NCBI RefSeq assembly: GCF_000422245.1
Contig: NZ_ATHI01000006.1
Span: forward strand, 26,433 to 90,432
DNA length: 64,000 bases
Reading direction: 5' to 3'
DNA from: Alkalidesulfovibrio alkalitolerans DSM 16529
GTDB taxonomy: Bacteria; Desulfobacterota; Desulfovibrionia; Desulfovibrionales; Desulfovibrionaceae
Position numbers and translations under genes: made by a program. Positions within the stretch are counted from its first letter, which is position 1, and every line of letters begins with the position of its first letter. Shown piece by piece: positions 25,414-38,553 of this stretch. The notes beneath the pieces are model-generated. The model had not been told where the DNA came from. It saw nothing but the letters and a program-made list of their open reading frames with translations, and searched no databases.

Positions 25414-26949
25414 GTGGACGCGGTCTTCTTTAGGGCGTTTGCGGCCTGCCTCGCGCCTCGGCTGACCGGGGCTCGCTGCGGCAAGGTCTTCGAGCCCGCC
25501 AAGGGCTGTTTCGTTTTCGCCCTCAAGAAGGAGGGCGAAGCGTTTTTTCTGCTTTTCCATCCCCACAAGGCGCGGGGCCTTTTCTGCCTGACCCCGGCCA
25601 AACCTCCCATGCCCCATGATCCCGGAGCGTTTGCCATGTGGCTGCGCAAGCGCGTCACGGGTTCGCGCGTGGTCGAATGCAGGGCGGACTGGCCCTCGCT
25701 CTCGTTTGCTCTCGTGCTTGCGGGACGCGGCGCACTGGTGCTCGATCTGAGACAAGGCGCGCGCCATGTGGACGTCCTGCCCGAGGACTTTGGCCGCCCG
25801 CCCCCCTGGCCGTCTCTCGACGCCGTTTTGGGCGACGAAGATATCTGGCGCGAGTTTCCGCATGTCTCGCCGGGGCTTCGCCGCCATCTGGGGGGGCTGC
25901 CTCGCGTTGAGGCCGTGCTCGAACTGGAAAGGCTTGCGGCGGGCGAGTGCGGCGAATTCTGGACAATGCCCGAGGGCCACGCCCCGGTCTGCTGGCCGCT
26001 TTGCTCGCCCGCGGCCGTGCGGCGCGAGGACGCGCTCTTGGCGGCACGAAGCGTTGCGGAGCCCAGGTTCTACGAGATGTTGAGCACAGACGCCTCCGAG
26101 GCGTCGCAGCGGGAAAAGGCTGCTGGGAAGCGCCGCGACCGCTTGCTGAAGCTGCTTGCCCGCGACGAGGAGCGGCTGGTCGGGCTTTTGGTCTCGCAAC
26201 GCGCCGCCGAGGCCTTACAGGCCAATCTTTCCGCGCTTCGCTCCCGCGTGGACGGAGCGCAGCCCGAGCGGCTTACACTCGCCCACCCCGACGGCGGCCT
26301 TGTGGAAGTCGAGATCGATCCGCGCCTGGGCGCGGCGGGCACCATGCAGGCGCTTTTTTCCCGTGCCGCCAAGGGCCGCAGAGGGCTTGCCCATGTCGCT
26401 CGCAGGCGGCAGGAGGTATTGCGCGAATACGAGACCGCCTTCACCGACATCGTGCCGACTGCCCGCGAGGCGGACGGGAACGACGCGTCCGACGTGGGCC
26501 CGGCCGGTCCCGGATCGTCCCTGGAGAAACCCGCACAAACCCTCCCCAAGCGTTTTCAGGGGCTTGCGATCAAGGTCTTTGTGACCACGGACGGCTTTTT
26601 GGCGGTGCGCGGCAAGAGCGCGGCCGCGAACCACGGTCTGGTCACGCGCGCCGCTCGGCCCCACGACCTATGGCTGCACGTCAAGGACGCGGCCGGGGCG
26701 CACGTGGTGATCGTGCGCGACCATCCCGGCCAGGAAGTGCCCGAGCGAAGCCTGCTCGAAGCCGCCTCGCTGGCGGCGCTTTCCAGCCCCTTGCGGGACG
26801 CGGCCTGGGCAGACGTTCTGCTGGCCGAGGCGCGCGCCGTGCGCACGATCAAGGGTGCGGCCAAGGGCCTCGTGCGTCTGGACAAGCCCGACCGGGTTCT
26901 GCGCGTCCGGCTCGACAAGGAACTGGAGGATCGGCTTGCAGTCCAATGA
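25414..26949 (+). CDS. NFACT-R domain protein (RqcH/FbpA-like)
   Basis: A 511-residue protein with an NFACT architecture: N-terminal NFACT-N-like region (about 1-200), a coiled coil (about 230-330, with EREKAAGKRRDRLLKLL-type sequence) and a C-terminal NFACT-R (DUF814) domain carrying the hallmark DLWLHVKDAAGAHVVI. Bacterial RqcH uses this arrangement to bind stalled 50S-peptidyl-tRNA complexes and add alanine tails. Length is shorter than the usual 550-570. I cannot verify the catalytic residues of the N-terminal domain by eye. GTG start at 25414 with GGGGGCGG upstream, 24 bp after the dksA-like gene. Confidence 0.8.
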   Translation: MDAVFFRAFAACLAPRLTGARCGKVFEPAKGCFVFALKKEGEAFFLLFHPHKARGLFCLTPAKPPMPHDPGAFAMWLRKRVTGSRVVECRADWPSLSFALVLAGRGALVLDLRQGARHVDVLPEDFGRPPPWPSLDAVLGDEDIWREFPHVSPGLRRHLGGLPRVEAVLELERLAAGECGEFWTMPEGHAPVCWPLCSPAAVRREDALLAARSVAEPRFYEMLSTDASEASQREKAAGKRRDRLLKLLARDEERLVGLLVSQRAAEALQANLSALRSRVDGAQPERLTLAHPDGGLVEVEIDPRLGAAGTMQALFSRAAKGRRGLAHVARRRQEVLREYETAFTDIVPTAREADGNDASDVGPAGPGSSLEKPAQTLPKRFQGLAIKVFVTTDGFLAVRGKSAAANHGLVTRAARPHDLWLHVKDAAGAHVVIVRDHPGQEVPERSLLEAASLAALSSPLRDAAWADVLLAEARAVRTIKGAAKGLVRLDKPDRVLRVRLDKELEDRLAVQ

Positions 26950-27032
26950 TTCCGCCGCATTTAGGGGGGCATGGACGCCTGGGATAAAAAGGATTATCTG
27001 GGCCGCATGATTCCTTCTCCGAGGTCGGCGAA

Positions 27033-28025
27033 ATGGCCGAAATGACCAGCCGTCGCCTGGAGTTCGGCGACACACGGCTGGCGGGCGAACTCTTCGGCCC
27101 GCACGAAATGCACCTGAAGCGTCTGAGCAGCCTTTCCGGCGCGGCCATCCACTCGCGTGGATCGACCCTGACCTTGCGCGCCAGGGACAAGGAAACCCTG
27201 GAGCGGGTCACGCGCGTCCTGGCCGACCTCTACGAGCGGGTCAAGTCGGGCCGCTCCGTTACGGAACGCGATGTGGACGATGAATACGGGCGCGAGGCGG
27301 ACGAGGAATCCACTCCCGCCGGAACGCGGGAGTCCCCCGGCGAGAAGCCTGGTGTGTGGCGCGTCTCCAAGAAGAAGACCGTGGCCGCCAAGAGCCCAGG
27401 GCAAAAGGAATACCTCGACGCCATCGCCGAGGCCGACATGGTCTTCGGCATCGGCCCGGCGGGCACGGGCAAGACGTACCTGGCCGTGGCCATGGCCGTG
27501 GCCGCATTGTCCGAGCGGCGCATCAAGCGGCTGGTGCTGACCCGTCCCGCCGTGGAGGCTGGCGAGAAGCTCGGTTTTCTGCCTGGCGACATGGTGGAGA
27601 AGGTCAACCCCTATCTGCGGCCGTTGTACGACGCCTTGAACGACATGCTCGATTTCGAGCGCGTGCAGGAGATGCTCGCCAAGGGCAGCATTGAGATCGC
27701 CCCGCTGGCCTTCATGCGCGGCCGCACACTCAACGACTCGTTCATCATTCTGGACGAGGCCCAGAACACCACGCCCGAGCAGATGAAGATGTTTCTGACG
27801 CGTCTGGGATTCAACTCCAAGGCCGTGATCACCGGCGACGTGACCCAGATCGACCTTCCCGGCGCCTCGGCCTCGGGTCTCATCCATGCCCGGCGCGTGC
27901 TCGACGGGGTGGAGGGCATCCGCTTCGTCACCTTCGAGGAGAACGACGTCATCCGCCATCCTTTGGTGGGGAGAATCGTGAAAGCCTATGACCGGCACTC
28001 GCAAACAAAAGAAACCCGGCGCTAA
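27033..28025 (+). CDS. PhoH-like ATPase
   Basis: A 330-residue PhoH family protein, a P-loop ATPase related to helicases and linked to RNA metabolism. Walker A is FGIGPAGTGKTYLA, Walker B is SFIILDEAQNTTPEQM, and the C-terminal SKAVITGDVTQIDLP block is diagnostic. An N-terminal nucleic-acid binding extension of about 120 residues precedes the ATPase core. The start has GAGG 8 bp upstream. Its 3' end overlaps the pgpH-like gene by 38 bp. The phoH-pgpH-ybeY order is conserved in many bacteria and ties it to rRNA processing. Confidence 0.92.
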   Translation: MAEMTSRRLEFGDTRLAGELFGPHEMHLKRLSSLSGAAIHSRGSTLTLRARDKETLERVTRVLADLYERVKSGRSVTERDVDDEYGREADEESTPAGTRESPGEKPGVWRVSKKKTVAAKSPGQKEYLDAIAEADMVFGIGPAGTGKTYLAVAMAVAALSERRIKRLVLTRPAVEAGEKLGFLPGDMVEKVNPYLRPLYDALNDMLDFERVQEMLAKGSIEIAPLAFMRGRTLNDSFIILDEAQNTTPEQMKMFLTRLGFNSKAVITGDVTQIDLPGASASGLIHARRVLDGVEGIRFVTFEENDVIRHPLVGRIVKAYDRHSQTKETRR

Positions 28026-30318
28026 CGGGCATTCCCGCAAGGCTGCCACGGCCGCCGCTCCGCTCCCCAGGGTCGGCCTCGCGGCGCTCGTCCTTTCGCT
28101 GGTCGTGCTCGGCCTGCTGGCCGGGCTGAACGTGGAACGCAAGCTGGCCATTTTTGTGGCCGGAGACGTGGCCAGCGGCGACGTCACGGCCACCCGCGAC
28201 CTGCTCATCGAGGACACCGAATCCACCGAGCGCAAGCGCCGCCAGATCGGTGATCTCCAGCCTCCGGTTTTCGACCTCGACGTGACCGTAGCCTCGCGTA
28301 TCGAACAGCAGGTCATCGAAATATTCAACGAACTCGGCGAGGCCGACGCCGACGACCTGGAGCGGGTCCGCTGGCAGATATCCGAGGAACTGAACGCCGA
28401 GATTCCGTTGAGCACGCTACGCATGTGGCGTATGTCCGACTTCCAGGGACTGGTCGTGGAGTCGGTCCTACCTTGGCTAACGGAACGACTGTCGGGCGGC
28501 GTGGCCCGCGACAGGCAGGCGCTCTCGACCTATGCGGGTGGGATCATCGTGCGCGACGCCTCCACCGACGAGGAGCGTCTGCTGACCAGCGTCAGTGAGA
28601 TCGACGAACTCGCCGGGCTGCGCGAGAACCTGAACGTCTTTTTGAACCGCGAGTTGCAAAAGCCGCTTCGCGTGCGCCAGGCCGTGCTGGCCCTCATCGA
28701 TCCCCTGCTGACGCCGACTCTGGCCTACAACACCGAGGAGACCACCCTGCGCAAACGCGGGGTCATGGCCATGGTCGAGCCGGTCTACACCCAGGTGAAG
28801 AAGGGCGAGATCATCGTCCGCCAGGGCGAGCGCGTCACCCGGGAACAGCAAATCAAGCTGCAGGCGCTCATGAGCCAGCACTCGGAATATTTCGACTCGG
28901 CCAAGGCAGGTGGCTTGTTCCTCATCGGGCTCATGCTCGTGCTGGGCATGTATCTCGTACAGGTGCATGATCGGGGGCGCGTTCCCTCGGATCGCGACGG
29001 AGCGCTTCTGGCCGTGATCCTGCTGCTTTTCGGCGGCGGCGCCAAACTTCTTTTTGCTCTTCAGGGACCGCTGTCCGCAGGCATCGTCTTCATGGACGTG
29101 CCCGGTGACCTTTTCCCCATCCTGCTGCCCGTTTCCGGCGCGACCGGCGTGCTGGCCCTGTTCTTCCCCTTCGGCATGTGCTTCTTCGCCGTGCTCCTGC
29201 TCGCCTTCATCTGCGGCCTGCTCGGCGGTGGCGATCTCTCGCTCTTTGCCTTCTATTTCGCCACTGCTCTATTCGCGGTCATCTTCATCAAGCGCGCTCA
29301 GACCCGCTCCGAGCTGCTGCGCTGTATCTTCCCGCTCTTCGGGGCCACCATTCTGACTTGGGCGGGCGTGAGCCTGATGGACTTCAGGGGCTACTCCTTC
29401 GTGGCCGAAGGCGTGGTCGCGGCCACGGCCAACGTTCTTTTGGCTCTCATCACCGTGCTCTCTCTCTCTGCCATCGTGGAGATGGTCTTCGGATACACCT
29501 CCCGCTTCAAGCTGCTCGAACTCATGAGCCTGGAGCAACCGCTCCTCCAGGAACTCATGGTCAGCGCGCCCGGTACCTACCACCATTCCCTGGTCGTCTC
29601 GAACATGGTCGAGGCCGGGGCGCGGGCCATCGGCTGCAACGCCATCCTGGCCAGGGTCTCGGCGCTCTACCACGACGTGGGCAAGATCAAGAACCCGCAG
29701 TATTTCATCGAGAACCAGTTCGGACAGGCCAACAAGCACGACAAGCTGGCCCCATCCATGTCCGCCCTGGTGCTCACGGCTCACGTCAAAAAGGGAATGG
29801 AACTGGCGCGCGAGCACAAGCTCGGCCAGGAGATAACGGACATCATCCAGCAGCACCACGGCACCTCCCTCATCGCCTATTTCCACAAGAAGGCGCAGGA
29901 GCAGGCCGAGGCGCGCGGCGAGGACATGCCCCGCGAGGAGGAGTACCGTTATCCCGGGCCCAAGCCGCAGACCAAGGAGGCCGGTCTGGTCATGCTGGCC
30001 GACGCCATCGAGGCGTCGAGCCGCACCCTGAACGAGCCCACTCCCTCGCGCGTCAAGAACCACATCGACTCCATCGTGCGCTCCATCTTCACCGAGGGAC
30101 AGCTCGACGAATCCGAACTGACGCTGAAGGATCTGCACCTCATCTCCGAGGCGTTCCAGCGCGTGTTGACCGGCATCTTCCACCAGCGCATCGACTACCC
30201 CGACAAGGACAAGGCCGAGGCCAAGGGTGGCGAGCAGCGGCAAAGGGAGAAGCCCGAACACGCAGTGAGGTCCGGGGAACAGGCGCGCCAGGAACCTGGT
30301 CTCAAGGTCGTGAAGTGA
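27988..30318 (+). CDS. 7TM-HD c-di-AMP phosphodiesterase, PgpH family
   Basis: A 776-residue membrane protein of the 7TMR-HDED/HD family. After a cytoplasmic basic N-terminus comes one membrane helix (about 28-46), an extracytoplasmic sensor region of about 270 residues, a cluster of seven membrane helices (about 305-510) and a cytoplasmic HD domain. Metal-binding motifs are visible: GTYHHSLVVSNM, ALYHDVGKIKNP, IIQQHHGTSLIAYF and LADAIEASSR. Family members such as Listeria PgpH hydrolyse c-di-AMP to pApA, and a c-di-AMP synthase is encoded at 40750-41493. It overlaps phoH at its start and ybeY at its stop (GTGA). Confidence 0.9.
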   Translation: MTGTRKQKKPGANGHSRKAATAAAPLPRVGLAALVLSLVVLGLLAGLNVERKLAIFVAGDVASGDVTATRDLLIEDTESTERKRRQIGDLQPPVFDLDVTVASRIEQQVIEIFNELGEADADDLERVRWQISEELNAEIPLSTLRMWRMSDFQGLVVESVLPWLTERLSGGVARDRQALSTYAGGIIVRDASTDEERLLTSVSEIDELAGLRENLNVFLNRELQKPLRVRQAVLALIDPLLTPTLAYNTEETTLRKRGVMAMVEPVYTQVKKGEIIVRQGERVTREQQIKLQALMSQHSEYFDSAKAGGLFLIGLMLVLGMYLVQVHDRGRVPSDRDGALLAVILLLFGGGAKLLFALQGPLSAGIVFMDVPGDLFPILLPVSGATGVLALFFPFGMCFFAVLLLAFICGLLGGGDLSLFAFYFATALFAVIFIKRAQTRSELLRCIFPLFGATILTWAGVSLMDFRGYSFVAEGVVAATANVLLALITVLSLSAIVEMVFGYTSRFKLLELMSLEQPLLQELMVSAPGTYHHSLVVSNMVEAGARAIGCNAILARVSALYHDVGKIKNPQYFIENQFGQANKHDKLAPSMSALVLTAHVKKGMELAREHKLGQEITDIIQQHHGTSLIAYFHKKAQEQAEARGEDMPREEEYRYPGPKPQTKEAGLVMLADAIEASSRTLNEPTPSRVKNHIDSIVRSIFTEGQLDESELTLKDLHLISEAFQRVLTGIFHQRIDYPDKDKAEAKGGEQRQREKPEHAVRSGEQARQEPGLKVVK

Positions 30319-30761
30319 TCGTTCGCGATCCAGGCCTGCCGTTTTTGCCCGGATTTCCGCTCGGCCGCGTCGAGTTGGCGCGGCTGTGCTCCCTGCTCTT
30401 GGAGGCCCTGGGCCTTCGTGGCTGCCGCTTCGATCTGCGCCTCGTGGACGACGCCGGGATGGCCGCGCTGAACAGGAAGGCGCGGGGCTTTCCTGGACCC
30501 ACCAACGTGCTCTCCTTTCCCTCCGGCGAGGAGCCGCGAAAGGGCGCTTTCCTCGGCGATCTCGTGCTCTCGGTCGAGACCCTGGCGCGCGAGGCGCACC
30601 TCTACGGCCAGGAGCCGACGGAGCACACCGCGCGCCTTTTGGCTCACGGGCTTTTGCATCTTGCGGGGCTGGAACACGGCGAAACCATGGACGCCCTGAC
30701 CGAAACGGCCGTGGAAGCGGCTGCCGGGGCTTTCGGGCGGGCGTTCGCGCAAATCCCATGA
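30315..30761 (+). CDS. ybeY: Endoribonuclease YbeY (rRNA maturation factor)
   Basis: A 148-residue zinc-dependent RNase needed for 16S rRNA 3' maturation and ribosome quality control. The metal site is explicit: HGLLHLAGLEHGETM, three histidines in the HGxLHLxGxxH motif, preceded by PTNVLSFPSGE. Starts with GTG at 30315, overlapping the pgpH stop as GTGA; its own stop overlaps the next ATG as ATGA. Both overlaps point to tight translational coupling in the phoH-pgpH-ybeY operon. Confidence 0.93.
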   Translation: MIVRDPGLPFLPGFPLGRVELARLCSLLLEALGLRGCRFDLRLVDDAGMAALNRKARGFPGPTNVLSFPSGEEPRKGAFLGDLVLSVETLAREAHLYGQEPTEHTARLLAHGLLHLAGLEHGETMDALTETAVEAAAGAFGRAFAQIP

Positions 30762-31927
30762 GCCATCCGTTCGAGGCCATCGTTCTGGGCGCTGGCGCGG
30801 CCGGGCTGGTCTGCGCGCTCACGGCGGCGCAAAGGGGCCGTCGCGTGCTGCTCGCCGATCATCTGGCCCGGCCCGGCAAAAAGCTTCGCATCGCGGGCGG
30901 CGGCCGTTGCAACTTCACCAATCTGCACATGGACGCCTCGCATTATTTCGGGGCCAACCCGCGCTTCGCCGTCTCGGCCCTGGCCCGTTTCGGGCCGTGG
31001 GACGCCGTGGAGTTCGTGGCCCGGTTCGATTGCGGTTTCGAGGAGCGCGACCAGGGCAAGCTCTTCCTCGACGTTTCGGCCGACCGCCTGGCCGACGGAC
31101 TGCTCGACGCCTGCCGCGAGGCCGGAGTGACTTTTGCCTTTGGCGAGCCGGTCAGGAGCCTAGAGGGCGGCGAGATTTTCACGCTACGCACGGAATCCGG
31201 CGTGTTCGCGGCTTCGCGCGCGGTATTGGCCCTTGGCGGGCCGTCGTGGCGGGGCGCCGGAGCGAGCGATCTCGGCTTTCGTCTCGCCAGACGCTTCGGA
31301 CTCGCCATCCAGCCGCCGCGCCCAGCCCTGGCGCCCATCCCTTGGACAGGCGCGGCCGGGCTGTCTCCAGCGGACCTTTCTGGCATCTCGCTTCCGGTCG
31401 GCGTCTCATGCGGCCCGGAGCGCTTTGTGGACGACCTTCTCTTCACCCACCAAGGACTTTCCGGTCCGGCCGCGCTTCGGGCCACGCTCAGGCCTGCGTT
31501 CGCATCCGCGCCACTGCGGCTGGACTTTCTGCCGGGCGAGGACATTTTTGACGTGCTGGCCCTGTCCTCGGGTAAGACATTGGCCAGAAACGCCCTGGCC
31601 AAGCGGTTGCCCGCCAGGCTGGCCGAGGCCCTGTGCGCGGACGTCGGCGGCAGGCGGCTGGCCGATCTGACGCGCGCGGAGCGCGACGCTTTGGCCACGC
31701 GGGTCAAGGATTTCGCCCTGCGGCCCTCGGGCGATCCGAAACAGGCGCGGGCAGAGGTCACCACAGGCGGCGTGGACACGGCCGCAATCTGCCAGAAGAC
31801 CTTCGCAGCCCGCCCTGCGCCAGGGCTTTACGTGGTGGGGGAGACCCTGGACGTGACCGGCGATCTGGGCGGCTACAACATCCACTGGGCTTTCGTCTCG
31901 GGCATGGCGGCCGGCACGGCGCTCTGA
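30758..31927 (+). CDS. HI0933/YhiN-type flavoprotein
   Basis: A 389-residue FAD-dependent protein of the HI0933-like family (BaiN/YhiN). It has the N-terminal dinucleotide fold AIVLGAGAAGLVCALTAAQRG, the family block GKKLRIAGGGRCNFTN, a middle LFTHQGLSGPAAL segment and the C-terminal FAD contact GLYVVGETLDVTGDLGGYN. The physiological reaction of most members is not known; some act on bile-acid-type enones. The ATG at 30758 overlaps the ybeY stop. It is the last gene of the block; argF follows after a 100-bp gap. Confidence 0.9.
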   Translation: MSHPFEAIVLGAGAAGLVCALTAAQRGRRVLLADHLARPGKKLRIAGGGRCNFTNLHMDASHYFGANPRFAVSALARFGPWDAVEFVARFDCGFEERDQGKLFLDVSADRLADGLLDACREAGVTFAFGEPVRSLEGGEIFTLRTESGVFAASRAVLALGGPSWRGAGASDLGFRLARRFGLAIQPPRPALAPIPWTGAAGLSPADLSGISLPVGVSCGPERFVDDLLFTHQGLSGPAALRATLRPAFASAPLRLDFLPGEDIFDVLALSSGKTLARNALAKRLPARLAEALCADVGGRRLADLTRAERDALATRVKDFALRPSGDPKQARAEVTTGGVDTAAICQKTFAARPAPGLYVVGETLDVTGDLGGYNIHWAFVSGMAAGTAL

Positions 31928-31973
31928 ACGGCCGGGCAGGGCCGTGACGGGGGAAAGCTTCCTTGGTCGACAC

Positions 31974-32002
31974 TTTACAAATCCGGTACTTTGGCGCTAT
32001 GC
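31974..32002 (+). promoter_or_regulatory. Candidate arg operon promoter
   Basis: TTTACA (31974-31979), 17 bp, then CTATGC (31997-32002), 25 bp before the argF ATG. The -10 is weak. No ARG box palindrome stood out. Confidence 0.3.
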
Positions 32003-32027
32003 AACTCTTTTTCGCCGCGAGGGGTAT

Positions 32028-32927
<900 letters not shown>

Positions 32928-32949
32928 GACGAGCACACGGAGAACGCAG

Positions 32950-34146
<1,197 letters not shown>

Positions 34147-34149
34147 GTC

Positions 34150-35547
<1,398 letters not shown>

Positions 35548-35564
35548 TGCGCGGCGCGGGCCGC

Positions 35565-35663
35565 CGGACCCGATGCAATCCGGATCGGATGCCGAAGACG
35601 CCGCGGATTACTGGCAAAGCCGCTTTTCGCGGCAACGCGGCGGACGGGACCTTTTCAGCGGCC
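35565..35663. repeat. Palindromic repeat, degenerate copy 2 (argH/mntP)
   Basis: The right half, TTTTCGCGGCAACGCGGCGG through CTTTTCAGCGGCC (about 35627-35663), closely matches the reverse complement of the left end of the copy at 55053-55179. The left half is strongly diverged apart from a GGCCG end. It fills the space between convergent argH and mntP, and its right end contains the mntP stop codon. Confidence 0.6.
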
Positions 35664-36233
35664 GAAGACGCCGTTTTCCCACAGGATGCGCAGGCCGATG
35701 GCGATGAGCACAAGGCCGCCGAGCGCCTCGGCCCAGTGCGAGAGCCTTTGCACGCGCCCGGCCAGCCGGCCCAGGTGCAGGCCCGCGGCCGTGAAGACGG
35801 CGCAGGTCAGCCCGATGACCACGGCGGGCATGGCGATGGGCGCGCCGAGCACGGACAGGGAGAGCCCCACTGCCAGGGCGTCGATGCTCGTGGCCACCGA
35901 AAGCACGATCAGCGTCCTGCCGCGTGTGGGGTCCTTACGCGGACACTCCTCGTCCCTGTCGCCGGACATCCCTTCCTTGACCATGCGGCCGCCCACGAAG
36001 GCCAGCAGCGCGAAGGCGATCCAGGGCGCGAAGGTTTCCACGGCGAAGCGGAAGGACAGGCCGAGCAGCCAGCCGAGCACCGGCATGAGCGCCTGGAACA
36101 GCCCGAAATGCCAGGCCAGCCGGAAGGTGTGGCGCCAGGTGACCTGGGGCAGGCAGATGCCCGCAGCCAGGGCCACGGCCGACGCGTCCATGGCCAGGGC
36201 CACCGCAACGAGATACAGTTCCGCGCCGCTCAT
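35655..36233 (-). CDS. mntP: Manganese efflux pump MntP
   Basis: A 192-residue membrane protein with six hydrophobic helices in two related halves (DUF204/MntP). Each half has the family aspartate: ALAMDASAVALAAG in helix 1 and ATSIDALAVGLSLS in helix 4. In E. coli MntP exports manganese. I start it at ATG 36233 for normal family length; the frame is open further but across a structured leader. Its last codons, G-R-stop, fall in the end of a palindromic repeat (GGCCGCTGA). It is divergent from ftsH. Confidence 0.9.
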   Translation of the reverse strand: MSGAELYLVAVALAMDASAVALAAGICLPQVTWRHTFRLAWHFGLFQALMPVLGWLLGLSFRFAVETFAPWIAFALLAFVGGRMVKEGMSGDRDEECPRKDPTRGRTLIVLSVATSIDALAVGLSLSVLGAPIAMPAVVIGLTCAVFTAAGLHLGRLAGRVQRLSHWAEALGGLVLIAIGLRILWENGVFGR

Positions 36234-36264
36234 CCGGGGCGTGGTAGCGCCGATCCCCGCACAT

Positions 36265-36302
36265 GGCAAGGCGAGACCCGCACGCGGCGTCTTTGCCTTG
36301 CC
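36265..36302 (-). promoter_or_regulatory. Stable hairpin in the mntP leader
   Basis: An 8-bp perfect stem GGCAAGGC / GCCTTGCC encloses a 22-nt GC-rich loop, 32 bp upstream of the mntP ATG in the divergent mntP-ftsH region. Manganese exporter leaders often hold yybP-ykoY riboswitches, but I could not find that motif's conserved loops, so the hairpin is unassigned. Confidence 0.25.
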
Positions 36303-36387
36303 ACCGGGCGCTTGAGGTATTACTACTAATCGCTCGTATCCGACGGCCGGGCGAGACGCGCGCGGTCTATTGAGAAGGAGTTCCGAC

Positions 36388-38541
36388 GTGAACAACGTCA
36401 CCAAGAATCTGATTCTCTGGATCACCATCTCCCTGGTGATGGTGGTTCTGTTCAACATGTTCAACCAGCCCCCGGCCACCGAGACCAAACTCGCCTACAG
36501 CGAGTTCATACAGTCCGTGGAGCGCGGCCAGGTCGCCTCGGTGAAGATACAGGGCGATCAGGTCAGCGGCGTGATGATCGACGGCCGCCGGTTCGGGACC
36601 TTCGCGCCCCGCGATCAGGGGCTCGTGGACAAGCTTCTCGCCAATAAGGTGCAGGTGGTGGCCGAACCGGCCGAATCTGTGCCCTGGTACATGAGCCTGC
36701 TCCTCAACTGGTTCCCCATGCTCCTCATCATCGGCGTGTGGATTTTCTTCATGCGTCAGATGCAGGGCGGCGGTGGAGGCAAGGGCGGAGCCATGTCCTT
36801 CGGCCGCTCCCGGGCCAAGATGATGACCGCCGAGGAGACCAAGGTCACCTTCGCCGACGTGGCGGGCGTGGACGAGGCCAAGGAGGAACTCTCCGAGATC
36901 GTGGAGTTTCTCTCCAATCCCAAGAAATTCACGCGTCTTGGCGGCCGCATCCCCAAGGGCGTGCTGCTCGTCGGCCCTCCAGGCACCGGCAAGACGCTTA
37001 TGGCCCGGGCCGTGGCTGGCGAGGCCGGCGTGCCGTTCTTTTCCATCTCCGGCTCCGATTTCGTGGAGATGTTCGTTGGCGTGGGCGCGGCCCGCGTGCG
37101 CGACCTTTTCACCCAGGGCAAGAAGAGCGCCCCCTGCCTGATTTTCATCGATGAGATCGACGCCGTGGGACGCCAGCGTGGCGCTGGCCTGGGCGGCGGT
37201 CACGACGAGCGAGAGCAGACCCTGAACCAGATGCTCGTGGAGATGGATGGCTTCGAGTCCAACGAGGGCGTCATTCTCATCGCAGCCACCAACCGGCCCG
37301 ACGTGCTCGACCCGGCGCTTCTGCGTCCCGGCCGCTTCGACCGCCAGGTGGTGGTGCCTACGCCCGACCTGCGCGGCCGCACCCGCATCCTGCAGGTGCA
37401 CACGCGCAAAACCCCGCTCGATCCGTCCGTGAATCTGGAAGTCATCGCGCGCGGCACGCCGGGCTTTTCCGGCGCGGACTTGGAGAACCTGGTCAACGAG
37501 GCCGCGCTGCACGCCGCCAAGCTGAACAAGAACGAAGTGGACATGCTCGACTTCGAGGAAGCCAAGGACAAGGTGCTCATGGGCAAAGAACGCCGCTCGT
37601 TGATCCTCTCCGAGGAAGAGAAGCGCGTCACGGCCTACCACGAGGCGGGCCACGCCCTGGCGGCCAAGCTTCTGCCCGGCACCGACCCCGTGCACAAGGT
37701 GACGATCATTCCACGCGGCATGGCTCTGGGCGTGACCCAGCAACTGCCCGTGGACGACCGCCACGGCTACTCCAAACAGTACCTCATGAACCAACTCGTG
37801 GTCCTGCTCGGCGGGCGCGCGGCCGAGGAACTCTTCCTCGGCGAGATCACCACCGGTGCCACCAACGACATCGAGCGCGCCTCCAAGATCGCCCGGCGCA
37901 TGGTGCGCAACTTCGGCATGAGCGACAAGCTCGGGCCGTTGGCCTTCGGCGACAGTTCCGAGCAGGTCTTTCTGGGCAAGGAGTTGATCCATAACCGCGA
38001 CTACTCCGAAGACACCGCCCGGCTCATCGACGCCGAGGTGCGCCGTTTCGTCGACGAGGCGCACGAGAAGACCCGCACGCTCCTCGGGGAGAACGCCGAG
38101 GTCATGCACAGGATCGCGGCCGCGCTGCTCGAACGCGAGACCATCACCGGCGCGGACATCGACCTGCTCATGGAGGGCAAGGAATTGCCGCCCATGCCCA
38201 AAAACGGCGGCTCCGGCACAGGGCCGCAGTCGGGCGGGGGAGCCGAAGGTCCGGCCGCTCCCGAGAAGGAGGCTTCCTCCAAGGAACCTTCGAGCTTTAA
38301 GGACCATTTGGATGCCACGGAAGCGAAAGACGAGGACGCCGCGCCGTCCGAACCCAAACCTCGCCGTTCGGCTGGAACGCTTGGCAGCGCCCTGGCCCAC
38401 GACAAGGAACCCGGCGAGTCGTCCGCCGGGGAATCCGGGCAGGAGTCCGAGGGTACACAACCTTCCGGCGGGGGGACCAAAGACGCGGACAAGGACGAAT
38501 TCACCTGGTCCGACAAAGACGACGACAAGAAGGTTCACTAG
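36388..38541 (+). CDS. ftsH: ATP-dependent zinc metalloprotease FtsH
   Basis: A 717-residue inner-membrane AAA+ protease that degrades membrane and short-lived cytoplasmic proteins. Two membrane helices (about 5-24 and 102-122) flank a periplasmic domain. Walker A is [11 protein letters not shown], Walker [13 protein letters not shown], the SRH region [16 protein letters not shown], and the zinc site HEAGH with a downstream acidic ligand. The last 110 residues are a low-complexity tail rich in Glu, Pro, Ser and Gly, longer than in E. coli. The start is GTG at 36388 with GAAGGAG 7 bp upstream. It precedes folP by 12 bp, a common order. Confidence 0.96.
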   Translation: MNNVTKNLILWITISLVMVVLFNMFNQPPATETKLAYSEFIQSVERGQVASVKIQGDQVSGVMIDGRRFGTFAPRDQGLVDKLLANKVQVVAEPAESVPWYMSLLLNWFPMLLIIGVWIFFMRQMQGGGGGKGGAMSFGRSRAKMMTAEETKVTFADVAGVDEAKEELSEIVEFLSNPKKFTRLGGRIPKGVLLVGPPGTGKTLMARAVAGEAGVPFFSISGSDFVEMFVGVGAARVRDLFTQGKKSAPCLIFIDEIDAVGRQRGAGLGGGHDEREQTLNQMLVEMDGFESNEGVILIAATNRPDVLDPALLRPGRFDRQVVVPTPDLRGRTRILQVHTRKTPLDPSVNLEVIARGTPGFSGADLENLVNEAALHAAKLNKNEVDMLDFEEAKDKVLMGKERRSLILSEEEKRVTAYHEAGHALAAKLLPGTDPVHKVTIIPRGMALGVTQQLPVDDRHGYSKQYLMNQLVVLLGGRAAEELFLGEITTGATNDIERASKIARRMVRNFGMSDKLGPLAFGDSSEQVFLGKELIHNRDYSEDTARLIDAEVRRFVDEAHEKTRTLLGENAEVMHRIAAALLERETITGADIDLLMEGKELPPMPKNGGSGTGPQSGGGAEGPAAPEKEASSKEPSSFKDHLDATEAKDEDAAPSEPKPRRSAGTLGSALAHDKEPGESSAGESGQESEGTQPSGGGTKDADKDEFTWSDKDDDKKVH

Positions 38542-38553
38542 GGACGTGCTGGC

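Noticed and set aside
36234..36387. yybP-ykoY manganese riboswitch before mntP
   Set aside because: A hairpin is present, but the conserved internal loops of that riboswitch class could not be found.
36370..36387. TTG start for ftsH at 36370
   Set aside because: The GTG at 36388 has GAAGGAG at optimal distance, and the TTG overlaps this ribosome binding site.
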